Source: Pararhodonellum marinum (GTDB lineage Bacteria; Bacteroidota; Bacteroidia; Cytophagales; Cyclobacteriaceae). Taken from it: a stretch of DNA of 64,000 nucleotides. Positions within the stretch are counted from its first letter, which is position 1. Every line of letters begins with the position of its first letter. Below are positions 18,094 to 27,605 of the stretch, piece after piece. The DNA lies in assembly GCF_015354735.1 (NCBI RefSeq), contig NZ_JACEFJ010000018.1, positions 31,147-95,146 on the forward strand, in the 5' to 3' direction. The position numbers and the translations under genes were made by a program. The notes beneath the pieces were generated by a model. It was not told where the DNA came from and searched no databases. It was given only the letters and a program-made list of their open reading frames with translations.

Positions 18094-19002
18094 TTAATTT
18101 AAATTTCTAAAAGCCAAAGGCGTCATCCCCACCTTGGATTTGAATAGGCGATTGAAATACTGGGGATACTCAAAACCCAGTCCATAGGCAATTTCATTGA
18201 CTGAAGCATTGCTATTCAGGAGTCGGTATTTGGCCCTTTCGATGATTTCCAGGTGCAAATATTCCTTCACGGTCTTGCCCGTTTCCTTTTTAAGCAAATC
18301 ACTCAAATAGCCGGAAGACAAATGGAGTTGGCCGGAAAAATAGTCCACCTGTGGCATACCCCTTTCAGCCAACAAATCAGAATCGAGGTAATCTTGTATC
18401 AGCTTTTCAAAGTGGGCAATCAAATCCAAGTGTTGTTTTTGGCGTGTGATAAACTGCCTGCTATAAAAGCGCTTAGAATAATTCAACAGCTGCTCAATGG
18501 CTGTGCAGATTACTGCATGGCTGTGTTGGTCGAGTTTGCTTTGGTATTCCATTTGGATGCTTTGGATCAGGGTATCCAGCATTTTCTTTTCTTCATCCGA
18601 AACATGCAGTGCCTCGCTCACACTGTAGCTAAAAAACCCAAAGTTTTTGATTTTCTTGCTTAAGCCAAATGGGAGAATCAAATCGGGATGGAAAAACAAG
18701 ACCCATCCCTGAAAATTCGTTTTTTCATCTGGCTCACCTATTGAAAAAGCCTGCCCAGGAGCCATGAACATCAAAGTTCCTTCTTCAAAATCATAATACT
18801 GCCTCCCATATTGCAAAGATGGAGGAGCAGGGGTTTTCAGACTCACCAGATAGAAATCATTAACCAAGCGGACGTTATAATATTCCGGCTTTATCGTACA
18901 CTTTGAATAATCGATAACTGTGATCAACGGATGTGCGGGTTTCTCAAAACCCAACATCTGATGCAATTGGCTCACGGAATGGATATTGACGATCTGATTC
19001 AT
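18094..19002 (-). CDS. AraC-family transcriptional regulator
   Basis: 302 residues: an N-terminal cupin-like sensor (about 40-120, ending in FQGWVLFFHPDLI) and a C-terminal double HTH. The HTH contains LSSGYLSDLLKKETGKTVKEYL and NEIAYGLGFEYPQYFNRLFKSKVGMTPLAFR. Its start overlaps the preceding small membrane protein by 4 bp (18999-19002), so the regulator is the last gene of an SDR-membrane protein-AraC operon. Confidence 0.9.
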   Translation of the reverse strand: MNQIVNIHSVSQLHQMLGFEKPAHPLITVIDYSKCTIKPEYYNVRLVNDFYLVSLKTPAPPSLQYGRQYYDFEEGTLMFMAPGQAFSIGEPDEKTNFQGWVLFFHPDLILPFGLSKKIKNFGFFSYSVSEALHVSDEEKKMLDTLIQSIQMEYQSKLDQHSHAVICTAIEQLLNYSKRFYSRQFITRQKQHLDLIAHFEKLIQDYLDSDLLAERGMPQVDYFSGQLHLSSGYLSDLLKKETGKTVKEYLHLEIIERAKYRLLNSNASVNEIAYGLGFEYPQYFNRLFKSKVGMTPLAFRNLN

Positions 19003-19502
19003 GGTTGCAATAATTCAGTTGTGTATATTTTGGCACGTTGATGGGCAAAACCGTCCACTACCCAGCCAAAAGTGCCCCACAAGAGCAGCCCGATTGCAAA
19101 GCCGTGCCACCAATCACTTTTACTCAAAAAACCAAAGCCTATTCCGATTAGCAACAAGACTGACCAGGTGATTTTCAGGGGCAACCACCAACTGTTGACT
19201 CCTCCAGCTCCCTCAAAGCACTCCGTTTCCATTAATTTAAATGATTGAGTGTCTTGGGCATATATCCTAGGCAATTCCGCCAGTCTTTTTTGGTTGTTCC
19301 ATGCATTGAACCCTCCGGCAAAGATTCCAAGCAAACCTAAAAATAGTAGTGGATATAACATTCCACGTAACAAATCATTCGCGTGCATGTTTTTCCATAC
19401 CAATGCGTTCATTATCATTAAAAACATTCCAAAACCTGCCAGCCACAATGCTTCATTGCGCTCGCCTTTGTAGTACCAGATCAATGTTTCTGTAAGGTCC
19501 AT
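18999..19502 (-). CDS. Small four-helix membrane protein, function unknown
   Basis: 167 residues with hydrophobic helices at about 18-36, 47-64, 108-126 and 131-150 and a short polar loop containing two Trp-rich turns (NSWWLPLK, SDWWHG). No family recognised. The ATG directly abuts the stop of the upstream SDR gene and its own stop overlaps the AraC start, so all three are translationally coupled. Confidence 0.7.
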   Translation of the reverse strand: MDLTETLIWYYKGERNEALWLAGFGMFLMIMNALVWKNMHANDLLRGMLYPLLFLGLLGIFAGGFNAWNNQKRLAELPRIYAQDTQSFKLMETECFEGAGGVNSWWLPLKITWSVLLLIGIGFGFLSKSDWWHGFAIGLLLWGTFGWVVDGFAHQRAKIYTTELLQP

Positions 19503-20312
19503 CTAATTTATCAAATTTAAAGTTAACTTATCAAACATACGATCTGAAAGTAATCTACGTAAAAGCAATATCATTTTTGCTCCTTTTCCAGTCGCATATC
19601 TGGTTTTTGGTTTGGTGGCTAAAGTCGCCTCCAAAATTGTTTTGGCCACTACAATTGGTTGTGAACCTTGTGCATCTGCTCTTTCCAGCATGTTAAAATG
19701 TTTGTGGGCTAATGCTTTGTAGGCGGTATTTCCTGAGACTTTCAGTAATTTCTCTCGTGCTATGCTATTCCACTCGGTTAAAATGGCGCCAGGTTTGATG
19801 AGGACCACATCAATGTCAAACTGTTTCAATTCCAACCTCAAGCTATCGCTTAATCCTTCCAGCGCATATTTTGTGGCATGATACCAGGCACCATGTGGTT
19901 CGCCTATGCTGCCTCCAATGGAGGAAATATTGATAATCCGACCGCTCTTTTGTTTTCGCATATGTGGCAGTACCAATTGTGTCAACCTGGCCAGGCCAAA
20001 AATATTTACTTCAAATTGATATTTTGCTTCTTCCATGGGCACATCTTCCAATGCGCCATAGGATCCATAACCGGCATTGTTTACCAAAACATCGATTCTC
20101 CCCTCATTTTGTAAAATTTCATTGATACCAGATACCATTGATTGCTCATCTGTGACATCCATCTGTAATAATTTCACCCCTAGGACTTTTAAATCTTGCA
20201 TTTTTTCCAACCTTCTCGATGCACCATACACGGTAAATCCTTTTTCAATCATCAATTTGGCCGTCTCTTTTCCGATTCCCGATGAAGCACCGGTGATCAA
20301 TACTGTTTTCAT
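19503..20312 (-). CDS. Classical short-chain dehydrogenase/reductase
   Basis: 269 residues with TGASSGIG (7-14) for NAD(P) binding, NNAG (78-81), the catalytic Ser near 131 and YxxxK at Tyr144/Lys148. SRR after the second strand (32-34) suggests preference for NADP. It is a typical classical SDR of the oxidoreductase type often found beside AraC or TetR regulators. Substrate unknown. It is the first gene of the operon with the membrane protein and AraC regulator. Confidence 0.92.
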   Translation of the reverse strand: MKTVLITGASSGIGKETAKLMIEKGFTVYGASRRLEKMQDLKVLGVKLLQMDVTDEQSMVSGINEILQNEGRIDVLVNNAGYGSYGALEDVPMEEAKYQFEVNIFGLARLTQLVLPHMRKQKSGRIINISSIGGSIGEPHGAWYHATKYALEGLSDSLRLELKQFDIDVVLIKPGAILTEWNSIAREKLLKVSGNTAYKALAHKHFNMLERADAQGSQPIVVAKTILEATLATKPKTRYATGKGAKMILLLRRLLSDRMFDKLTLNLIN

Positions 20313-20419
20313 ATTTTCTGATTTTGAACTCTACAAAAGTCTCCATTTCAAAAATCAAAGAAGTATACAAAATCGGGTAGGTAGTATAATTTTTGGGGAA
20401 AATGAAAAAGTTTATAATT

Positions 20420-20762
20420 GAACCATATAAGGGATACAAGCAAATATAAGGTTGAGTTCTATGCCCTTAATTGTCTTATGTGGTTTTAAAAAAAAAGAAA
20501 AATGGGTTGAACCATTCAAGGGATATAAGCAAATATAAGGTTGATTTCTATGGCCTTAAATATCTTATATGGTTTTAAAATAAAACGAAAAATGGGTTGA
20601 ACCATATAAGGAATATAAGAACATATAAGTTTGACTTTGATGGCCTTAAATTTCTTATATGGTTTAAAGAAAAAAGGAAAAATAGGTTGAACCATATAAG
20701 GGATATAAGCAAATATGTTGCCTTTTATGCCCTTAAATGTCTTATTTGGTTCCAAAAAATAA
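20420..20762. repeat. Four-copy 89-90 bp tandem repeat of palindromic units
   Basis: Units begin at 20420, 20509, 20599 and 20689, each opening with GAACCAT. Within a unit, AACCATATAAG near the start is the reverse complement of CTTATATGGTT near the end, so each copy can fold into a long hairpin. Copies differ by scattered substitutions; the last is shortened to about 74 bp. Because the period is 30 codons, incidental repetitive open frames appear on both strands; they are not genes. The array lies between the SDR and MGMT-like genes, both on the minus strand. Confidence 0.85.
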
Positions 20763-20767
20763 CGATC

Positions 20768-21178
20768 TCAGGTCATCTCTTTTTGAAGTTGCTCCTGTAG
20801 AAATTCCTTTCCAAAACTCAGCTTTTCAGCCAGGGAGCTATTCGGATCGATCACCCGCCAAAAGGGTGTGATGGATTCAAGTGGGCTGCCTTGTTGCCAT
20901 TTTTCGTAACTGGCCTCAGCCACGATCCGCAAAAAAATCCCGGTGGTCACAGGGCAGGTAAATTCTGCCCTATGCTCCAAAGCCAAGTCCTCTCTCATGG
21001 TTTTGAGAGGAATTCTCTTTCCAAAACCAATGGTTTTGACGTAGTCATCTATAATTTGGGGAGTGGCGATCAACATCATGCATCCTGCTGGCATATCTGC
21101 AAAATCTTTGTCCAGTCGTTTTACCTGTGGGGCTTTGTCCTCCTCCAGTTTTTCTATCCAGTTTTTCTTTTTTGCCAT
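20768..21178 (-). CDS. MGMT/alkyltransferase-like family protein
   Basis: 136 residues. The order MPAGCMMLIATPQIIDDYVK, IPLKTMREDLA, EFTCPVTTGIFLRIVAEA and ITPFWRVIDPNSSLAEKLSFG matches a Bacteroidota family annotated as MGMT-like. It retains the winged-helix DNA-binding part but not the PCHR active-site Cys motif. Alkyltransferase-like proteins bind damaged DNA without repairing it; a similar role is possible but unproven. It starts 1 bp after the SRPBCC gene stop, so it shares its operon. Confidence 0.6.
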   Translation of the reverse strand: MAKKKNWIEKLEEDKAPQVKRLDKDFADMPAGCMMLIATPQIIDDYVKTIGFGKRIPLKTMREDLALEHRAEFTCPVTTGIFLRIVAEASYEKWQQGSPLESITPFWRVIDPNSSLAEKLSFGKEFLQEQLQKEMT

Positions 21179-21179
21179 A

Positions 21180-21683
21180 TCATTCGCCCAAGTGGGTTTT
21201 TAGGTTGGTCAGGTAAGTTTCCATGGTTTTATCCAGGTCTACAAAGATAAAGCTTAGTGTCCTAAAAAAAGGATTGTCGATGCGAATGACCTCTTTAAAG
21301 TTAACTAGCGTACTTTGATCAGGCCGTGGGTCAAAGGTTCCGATCCAATACCCATTGAAAGACTTGGGATCGATGATCTCAATTTCAAATAACTTGTTTT
21401 CAATTTTCCGTTTGGTCCTAAAGGTAATAGGCCTTCCTTTTTGAGGTATTTCAGTCCAAGTCTTTCCATCAATTATTTTGATTGCTTTTACATCAGTTCG
21501 CCAAATAGTCTGATCCTCGTAATCCGTTACCACCTGAAAGACTTTTTCAATGGGCTGATGCAATACGGCTTCTTTTTCAAAGACCATTTCTTTTGGAAGG
21601 AACAAACCGATGATAAAAACAAGGGTTGCACCGGCTAAAATACCTACTAAGGGGATGATCATTTTTTGCTTCATTTTATTCAA
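21180..21683 (-). CDS. SRPBCC-fold protein with N-terminal membrane anchor
   Basis: 167 residues. An N-terminal hydrophobic helix (about 8-28) precedes a START/polyketide-cyclase-like domain: EAVLHQPIEKVFQVVTDYEDQTIWRTDVKAIKI, then the curved sheet and a C-terminal helix. Such proteins bind hydrophobic ligands. It is flanked on the same strand by an AraC/GyrI regulator upstream and the MGMT-like gene downstream. Ligand unknown. Confidence 0.78.
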   Translation of the reverse strand: MNKMKQKMIIPLVGILAGATLVFIIGLFLPKEMVFEKEAVLHQPIEKVFQVVTDYEDQTIWRTDVKAIKIIDGKTWTEIPQKGRPITFRTKRKIENKLFEIEIIDPKSFNGYWIGTFDPRPDQSTLVNFKEVIRIDNPFFRTLSFIFVDLDKTMETYLTNLKTHLGE

Positions 21684-21739
21684 TTCTTATGTTGAAGCAA
21701 AGATCCAAACCATTTCTGAATCTTGTTTGACCTTTCTTG

Positions 21740-22606
21740 CTATTTGATCGGCACACAAAAATCCGTCACATATTGATCGGGCTTATAAAAAGGAGGGGAT
21801 TTCACATACCATTCCAAAGCCGGCTGATCGCTCAGTTCCCATTTTTTTTCAAAAAGACAAACATTGTAGATGTAATCGTAGACCTTATAAAAGTTGTCAT
21901 AGGGTCCCTGATAGCGGAAAACCGCATATTTACCGCCCTTTATTGTCTTGAAGCTTATTTCTCCTTTGGGTTTAATCGCTTTGGTCAGTTGCACACAGGC
22001 ATCAAAACGGATTTTATCCTCCTCTGTCAAATCTGGATTGTCATGTACAATGCCTAAGGTACTGGGTTTGAATTTTAAAACCAGATGAGTGGCAGCCCAA
22101 AGCATCAGACGCTGGAAAGTTTTGCCCACCTTTTCATAACTTCCAGTATGTCTTAAATATGCTAGGTGCAAATCAGGAATCAGCTTAATTTTTGGTTCTT
22201 CCAGATGAAGTTTGGATAAGCTGTTTTTAGCGTTTTGGTGAATAGTTTGTTTTTTCAGGGTGATTTGATGGATAGAGGATTTGTATTCCTGCGGTGTCAA
22301 ACGGAAATGTTTTTTAAATGCCCTGGTAAAGCTTTCATGGTTTTCATACCCATGCTGAAAGGCGATCTGCCCGATGTCCTCCTTGTTGTGCTTGAGATGT
22401 AGAGCAGCTCTTTCCAGTTTGAGCCTTGAGACATGTTCCTTGACCGTTTCACCTGTCAGCGCTTTAAAAATACGGTGAAAATGAAATTCGGATATATGGG
22501 CCTCCTTGGCGATTTCCTTAAGTAGAATTTTTTTATCCAGGTTGCTTTCAATATAGTTAATGGATTTAATAAGGCTTTGTTGGTAGATGGGGTTATCTGC
22601 TAGCAT
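21740..22606 (-). CDS. AraC-family regulator with GyrI-like effector domain
   Basis: 288 residues. The N-terminal double HTH (about 8-110: KILLKEIAKEAHISEFHFHRIFKALTGETVKEH, GYENHESFTRAFKKHFRLTP) is followed by a GyrI-like small-molecule-binding domain (about 135-288: HLAYLRHTGSYEKVGKTFQRL, GGKYAVFRYQGPYDN). This is the Rob/SoxS-plus-GyrI architecture used for sensing amphipathic compounds. It heads a minus-strand operon with the SRPBCC and MGMT-like genes. Confidence 0.9.
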   Translation of the reverse strand: MLADNPIYQQSLIKSINYIESNLDKKILLKEIAKEAHISEFHFHRIFKALTGETVKEHVSRLKLERAALHLKHNKEDIGQIAFQHGYENHESFTRAFKKHFRLTPQEYKSSIHQITLKKQTIHQNAKNSLSKLHLEEPKIKLIPDLHLAYLRHTGSYEKVGKTFQRLMLWAATHLVLKFKPSTLGIVHDNPDLTEEDKIRFDACVQLTKAIKPKGEISFKTIKGGKYAVFRYQGPYDNFYKVYDYIYNVCLFEKKWELSDQPALEWYVKSPPFYKPDQYVTDFCVPIK

Positions 22607-23049
22607 AAGTCAGTATACTTTTTATCAAAATTAATGGTCTGATGGAGCAAAGTCCAAATTTGAAAAAGACTTTTGGAGTAATCGATTTGAAATAAACAGA
22701 GTGAGAAGTTTTTGAAAAAAAGCAAGCCAACTCTGATATTATTCCCATGTAAATAGCAAAGGTATAAGATAAATAGGAGGGTTGGATCTGGTTTATGTTT
22801 GGTTAGAAATATAGTTTACCGAACTAAGTGATGCATTCAGTAAAAGTCTTTAGCATCTGAAAGCAAAATGGACGAACTTTATAGATGCTTAAAAGGCAAG
22901 ACCAATCAAACTGAGGGAATAAAAGGATAGGGGTGATTGATATAAAAGATGAGGCAGATTTGAAACAATAATTTGGATTGCCTTCTATGTTTTCCAAGTG
23001 ATGAATGATCTTTACTTTCTGCTTGCTTTCACTTAAACTAGGACCCAAA
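22607..23049. other. Intergenic region without recognised gene
   Basis: About 440 bp between divergent genes (AraC/GyrI on minus, channel on plus). I see no RNA gene or repeat. It probably holds the two promoters. Confidence 0.5.
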
Positions 23050-24060
23050 ATGGAAACTATTGGATTGATCTTGATCTTGGCCGGAACTTTAATTTTGTTG
23101 ATTTTAGCCATTGATGTTTTTTTGACTGTCATCCATATCGGTGGAGGAGGTATCATATCCAAGCCATTTACCCACTTCATCTGGTGGATTTTTAGTTTGT
23201 TTTCAGGTCACAATCCTACATCCCCTCTACTTAGGTATGCAGGAGGCGTCATATTGGTGATGCTTTTCTTCTTTTGGCTGTTCATTATTTGGCTGGGGTT
23301 TAGTCTTGTTTTTCTAGGTGATCCAGACTCCGTGATTGATACCATAACGGAAGTGAGTTCTAATGAGGTTGGAAAAATTTATTTCGTGGGATATACCCTG
23401 ACTTCTCTTGGGAACGGGGATTTGAAAGCCGCCACAGATGCTTGGAAAATTGTAACCAACATCATGGGAATGGGGAGTATGTTTTTTGTTGGACTTGCTA
23501 TATCCTATCTTTTACCTGTTTTACAGGCAGCTGTTTCTGAAAGGACACTTTCGACTTACATCTATCAATTAGGAAACACACCGGAAGAAATAATTCTGAA
23601 TGGTTGGAATGGTAAAAATTTCAACTCCTTACATCAGAGGTTCAGTACTTTAGAGACAATGATTTTGAAATCAAGTGAACTACTTTTGGCTTACCCTATA
23701 CTCCAATATTTTCATGCGGTAAAGCGGGAATATTCAACTCCATTGAATATAGCCAAGTTGGATGAGGCATTGACTATATGGGAGATTTATGAAATTGAGC
23801 CAAACGATGATAGTTTCTATTGGCAGGGATTGAGAAAGGCAATGGACAATTATTTGCTAAAACTGGAAAGGGGTTATATCGTTCCGTCAAATGATCCACC
23901 ACCTTTTGAATATGAAAAAATAAGGGAATATTGGGATCAATCGGATTTTTCTGACAAAACGATTAATGAAAAACTGGAGGATTTGAAGGAAAGAAGGTGT
24001 TTGCTTTTTGGGTTTATCAAAAAAGACTTATGGCAATGGGAGGACATAAAAAAGGCTTAG
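23050..24060 (+). CDS. Potassium-channel-like membrane protein (two-helix pore, GNGD filter)
   Basis: 336 residues from MET at 23050. The frame opens at 23005, but the hydrophobic N-terminus starts here. Helices lie at about 5-30, 63-90 and 132-160. Between the last two lies a pore-loop-like VGYTLTSLGNGDLKAAT (about 113-129), with SLGNGD in the place of the canonical TVGYGD filter. The C-terminal 175 residues are soluble and helical. This matches proteins annotated as two-pore-domain/ion-channel family in Bacteroidota. The Asn in the filter makes ion selectivity uncertain. Confidence 0.72.
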   Translation: METIGLILILAGTLILLILAIDVFLTVIHIGGGGIISKPFTHFIWWIFSLFSGHNPTSPLLRYAGGVILVMLFFFWLFIIWLGFSLVFLGDPDSVIDTITEVSSNEVGKIYFVGYTLTSLGNGDLKAATDAWKIVTNIMGMGSMFFVGLAISYLLPVLQAAVSERTLSTYIYQLGNTPEEIILNGWNGKNFNSLHQRFSTLETMILKSSELLLAYPILQYFHAVKREYSTPLNIAKLDEALTIWEIYEIEPNDDSFYWQGLRKAMDNYLLKLERGYIVPSNDPPPFEYEKIREYWDQSDFSDKTINEKLEDLKERRCLLFGFIKKDLWQWEDIKKA

Positions 24061-24547
24061 CATACACCCAATTTTTACAAATCGTTGGTGATCAGTTTAA
24101 AACCGGATTTTGACTTTACAGGATCTCCATTTTGTAACTTATCATTCTAAAAAATTATTCTCGATCCATGTCTCCATATCTGAAAATGGCTCAATCCCAC
24201 TAGGGTAGATTTTTTAATCGGGGGTAGTTATTTTTTTGGTCAAGGAAAGTATTTGGTATCCAAATTAAAATCGGGGTAATTATAGGCGCTAATGTGGTAG
24301 TTTCGAGAGTATTGTGATGGATATAGCACTTTATACCTTGACATTGGCTTGGTTTCATAAACCCAATTTTCATTAGTATAACAACATTCAAAATTAATAT
24401 TAGTCAATTAGAAGATAAAATACTGTATAATAATTATGCTAATAATAGTTATTGTCAAAGTTATTAAGGATATTTGTTTAAACCTAATTTAACAAATTTA
24501 GGTACCTGATGAAAATTAACTATTTAATATTTTAAACCAACATTATT
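24061..24547. other. Intergenic region without recognised gene
   Basis: About 490 bp, AT-rich towards its end. No conserved frame, RNA or hairpin of note; the last 150 bp likely carry the promoter of the small membrane protein. Confidence 0.5.
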
Positions 24548-24775
24548 ATGAATGACCACAAAAAAGAAGGCAAAGTAGCAAAGACCATTGAGAGTCAAAC
24601 TGCAGCAATACCCTCAGACGTTTATTTATGGACGGCAATTGCCTCCATGGGGGTATCCTTGACATTAAAATTGTTTAAGAGTAACAGCACTGCCTTGTTT
24701 GTAGGTCAGTGGGCAGCACCCTTTCTGTTGATGGGAGTTTACAACAAGATTGTAAAAACACAAGGCTCGGAATAA
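24548..24775 (+). CDS. Small membrane protein, function unknown
   Basis: 75 residues: a charged N-terminus, then two hydrophobic helices (about 26-43 and 49-67) and a short polar tail. Similar short two-helix proteins are common among stress-type genes of Cytophagales. It is preceded by a long AT-rich leader. No function is proposed. Confidence 0.6.
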   Translation: MNDHKKEGKVAKTIESQTAAIPSDVYLWTAIASMGVSLTLKLFKSNSTALFVGQWAAPFLLMGVYNKIVKTQGSE

Positions 24776-25033
24776 TCTTTGATTATATCTATTCCTTAAT
24801 TGTACAGCCGAGGTACCTGATCCGAGCGACATTTAGTAAATGAATGAGCAGAGTCATACCCTTGGCTGTATGTATTTTCAGGTAGTCAAGGTCCATCCTA
24901 TTTTTTAAAAAATCCCTTAAATAGATTTTCCATTTTTCCCTACAAAAAGGAGTGAGCTTTTAACTGATGTTACGTCACAGTTAAGATCCATAAGCGGGTA
25001 GTTTAAAATGAAGTCTAATCAATTCAGAAAATC

Positions 25034-25261
25034 ATGAAATCAAAATACAATTCCCAGGATTCAAAGAGCCTTAAGGGTGATCGCAAAAAAAAGGAGAGAC
25101 AGAAAAGCAACGATAAACCCAGCGAAGAATTTATTTCCCCAGATCCCAATTCAGTACCTGATAAGGACACAGGAATCGATAATATGGATAAAATGGGCAT
25201 CAGTAAAAAAGCCAAAAACCAGCCCAGTGATGAAAGAGATTCGTCAAAAGGGACAAAGTGA
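25034..25261 (+). CDS. Small highly charged, probably disordered protein
   Basis: 75 residues dominated by Lys, Asp, Ser, Pro and Gly, with no hydrophobic core (SLKGDRKKKERQKS, SKGTK). This is the composition of hydrophilin-like stress proteins. A similar tiny basic protein is encoded at 38938. The opposite frame is also open but has no such coherent composition. Existence as a gene is probable, not certain. Confidence 0.5.
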   Translation: MKSKYNSQDSKSLKGDRKKKERQKSNDKPSEEFISPDPNSVPDKDTGIDNMDKMGISKKAKNQPSDERDSSKGTK

Positions 25262-25583
25262 TTGCCATAATTAGGCTCAATGGCTTATCCGCTGGCTAAA
25301 ATCCTTTTGGAAAGATTATCATGCGCCCAATGGTAACAATTTGTCTCATGTTGATATTATATCAAACTCAATAAATGAAAATTTGATCAGGTAATTATTT
25401 TATTTGTAAATATTATCATACCTATTAGTGAAAAAAAGTAATTGATTTGTATAAAATTAACATTACTTTATATAACTTTATTTGAATTCCCATCATTTAA
25501 TTTGCATCAGGTGGCAGGTATTCCTTTAGGGTTTATTCATTTAAAACAACAGCACTTACAACTGACAACCCTTAAAAATCAAG
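25262..25583. other. Intergenic region without recognised gene
   Basis: About 320 bp, strongly AT-rich at 25360-25500. It presumably contains the glycosyltransferase promoter; I could not find a convincing TAnnTTTG element. Confidence 0.45.
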
Positions 25584-26744
25584 ATGCAACCGACAGAAAC
25601 AAAACCATTAAATAATTTGGATATCATTGTCAATTCAAAAGTTGGGACTTTGGATTCCCAAACAACGTCAGATGACATCAGGCATGACTATGATATGATA
25701 GTTTTTTGTCATTTGCGGTGGGATTTTGTATACCAGCGACCACAGCACCTCATCAGCAGATTTGCCGGTTATTTAAAAATTTTATTTGTCGAAGAACCAC
25801 TGCCTAGATCAGAACCGGATAGTTCAATACGAATTATTAGCAGCAACCTCCATGTATTGCAGCCGAATATTGCTGACATCCAAGACCTACCTCAGGTTCT
25901 CTTCGGTTTCATAAATATCAATGCCAATCCTATTGGTTGGTTCTATTCTCCTTCATTCCATGGGGTGTTGGAAAAAATATCTTTTTCAACCATTGTTTAC
26001 GACTGTATGGATGAATTGTCACTTTTTAAAGGGGCTTCCAGCGATTTAATAAGCCAAGAGCGGATTTTGCTGAATGAAGCCAAGATTGTATTTACTGGAG
26101 GAAAATCACTTTTTGAATCAAAATTTTCATTGCACAGTAATATCCATTGCTTTCCCAGTTCTGTGGACATAGAACATTTTTCCATGGCAAAGAACGGCAT
26201 TTCGATTCCTGAGGAGCTTGATGATATACCTTCACCAATCATTGGGTATTTTGGCGTTTTGGACGAGCGAATTGACTTGAAATTGATAGAACAGACGGCA
26301 AGTAAACTTCCTGATTGTTCTTTTATATTTATAGGTCCCGTGGTTAAAATCCAAGAGGAAGAACTGCCCCGGTTGCCAAACATTCATTACCTGGGTATAA
26401 GGCCTTACGCCTTGCTTCCCTATTTTTTGAAGGCATTTGATATCGCGATGATGCCCTTTGAACTTAACGAGTCTACCAAATATATCAGTCCTACGAAAAC
26501 ATTGGAATATATGGCAGCTGGTAAGCCCATTATATCAACCAAAATCAGAGATGTGGTTAGGGATTATACCAGTTGTATCAGGCTTATCGACAATTCTGAA
26601 GATTTTGCGGAGGAGATCAGGAAAATTTTAGACAAAGATATTATTCCAAAAGTACACCTGTATGAATCCATACTTAAAAAAACCTCATGGGATTTCACGG
26701 TAAATCAAATGAAAAAAATCATCAATGAATCCATAAAAAAATGA
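25584..26744 (+). CDS. Glycosyltransferase, GT-B fold
   Basis: 386 residues. The N-terminal Rossmann half contains IVFCHLRWDFVYQRPQHLISRF, typical of a group often found near UDP-galactopyranose mutase. The C-terminal half has GYFGVLDERIDLKLIEQ, FIFIGPVV, IHYLGIRPYALLPYFLKAFD and the donor-binding PTKTLEYMAAGKPIIST of GT family 1/4 proteins. No sugar or acceptor can be assigned, and no other polysaccharide genes are adjacent, so it stands alone before a general stress gene. Confidence 0.85.
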   Translation: MQPTETKPLNNLDIIVNSKVGTLDSQTTSDDIRHDYDMIVFCHLRWDFVYQRPQHLISRFAGYLKILFVEEPLPRSEPDSSIRIISSNLHVLQPNIADIQDLPQVLFGFININANPIGWFYSPSFHGVLEKISFSTIVYDCMDELSLFKGASSDLISQERILLNEAKIVFTGGKSLFESKFSLHSNIHCFPSSVDIEHFSMAKNGISIPEELDDIPSPIIGYFGVLDERIDLKLIEQTASKLPDCSFIFIGPVVKIQEEELPRLPNIHYLGIRPYALLPYFLKAFDIAMMPFELNESTKYISPTKTLEYMAAGKPIISTKIRDVVRDYTSCIRLIDNSEDFAEEIRKILDKDIIPKVHLYESILKKTSWDFTVNQMKKIINESIKK

Positions 26745-26817
26745 AATTTCATATAAGCCGCTAACTGGGGGAACAAGCAAATTTAACGATTTTACAAACG
26801 ACTTAAACCATACAATC

Positions 26818-27327
26818 ATGAGTAATATAGAAAACCTAAAAGACAAAGAAGCGATAGAAAAATTGGCCAAACTAGCAGATGAAATAGATATCTGTATGTT
26901 CTGCACCAACCTTGGGAGAGAAAATGGAGCAACGAGCAGACCCATGAGTACCCAAAAAGTTGATGACCAGGGCAATATCTTTTTTTTCAGTGATATCAGA
27001 AATGATATATATAAAGAAGTTGACTTAAGCAACAAGGTTCAACTTATGTATTCACATCCCGGTAAAGACAGTTTCCTTATCTTAAACGGTGAGGCTGATA
27101 CTTACCGTGACAAATTATTGATTAAGGAACTTTGGAGTCCCGAGGTTAAGGCTTGGTTTCCAGAGGGTGAGGATGATCCGAATATTTCAGTCATCAAAGT
27201 CAAACCTCTTTCGGCGTATTATTGGAAAATGAATGGGACCAAATTGGGAAAATCACTAAAAATGCTGGCCTCGGCAGCAACAGGAAAAAATCTTGCAGAG
27301 GCAGAAGAAGGAGCATTATCATTCTGA
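26818..27327 (+). CDS. General stress protein, pyridoxamine 5'-phosphate oxidase-like
   Basis: 169 residues with the split-barrel flavin fold: CMFCTNLGRENGATSRPMST, GNIFFFSDIRNDIYKE, VQLMYSHPGKDSFLILNGEA and VKPLSAYYWKMNG. This is the general-stress-protein-26 subgroup, which binds FMN or FAD rather than making PLP. It is 73 bp after the glycosyltransferase and followed by a flavodoxin-like gene, a combination fitting a redox or stress regulon. Confidence 0.88.
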   Translation: MSNIENLKDKEAIEKLAKLADEIDICMFCTNLGRENGATSRPMSTQKVDDQGNIFFFSDIRNDIYKEVDLSNKVQLMYSHPGKDSFLILNGEADTYRDKLLIKELWSPEVKAWFPEGEDDPNISVIKVKPLSAYYWKMNGTKLGKSLKMLASAATGKNLAEAEEGALSF

Positions 27328-27605
27328 TCAAAGGGAGATATTGAATTTCCTTACTTAAATGATTACCACAAAATTCTGGTGTTCTGCATTCAGGGGTCAA
27401 TGATGCTGCTGTGGAATAAAATTCCTGAAGTCAAGAATTTGTAATGATTTCTTGGATCCTGTATGCGATTGGATGAATTTCCTGCTTCTAGTTCCAGATT
27501 CAGTTCAGACTTGAAAAATGAGTAAGATTTTCAAGTATTTTTATAACTGTTCTTAACCGAAAGTTGGCGAATTTTGAATGTTGTAAAAAGCTAAACTTTA
27601 CTATT

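Noticed and set aside
20420..20762. CRISPR array
   Set aside because: Units are contiguous and diverged with no distinct spacers, and no cas genes are present.
20516..20800. Open frames on both strands with repeated 30-residue units
   Set aside because: They follow from the 90-bp repeat period and the lack of stops in the unit; codon content and position give no sign of a gene.
22824..23180. 118-residue minus-strand frame
   Set aside because: It overlaps the start of the channel gene and has no domain character; shadow of the hydrophobic N-terminus.
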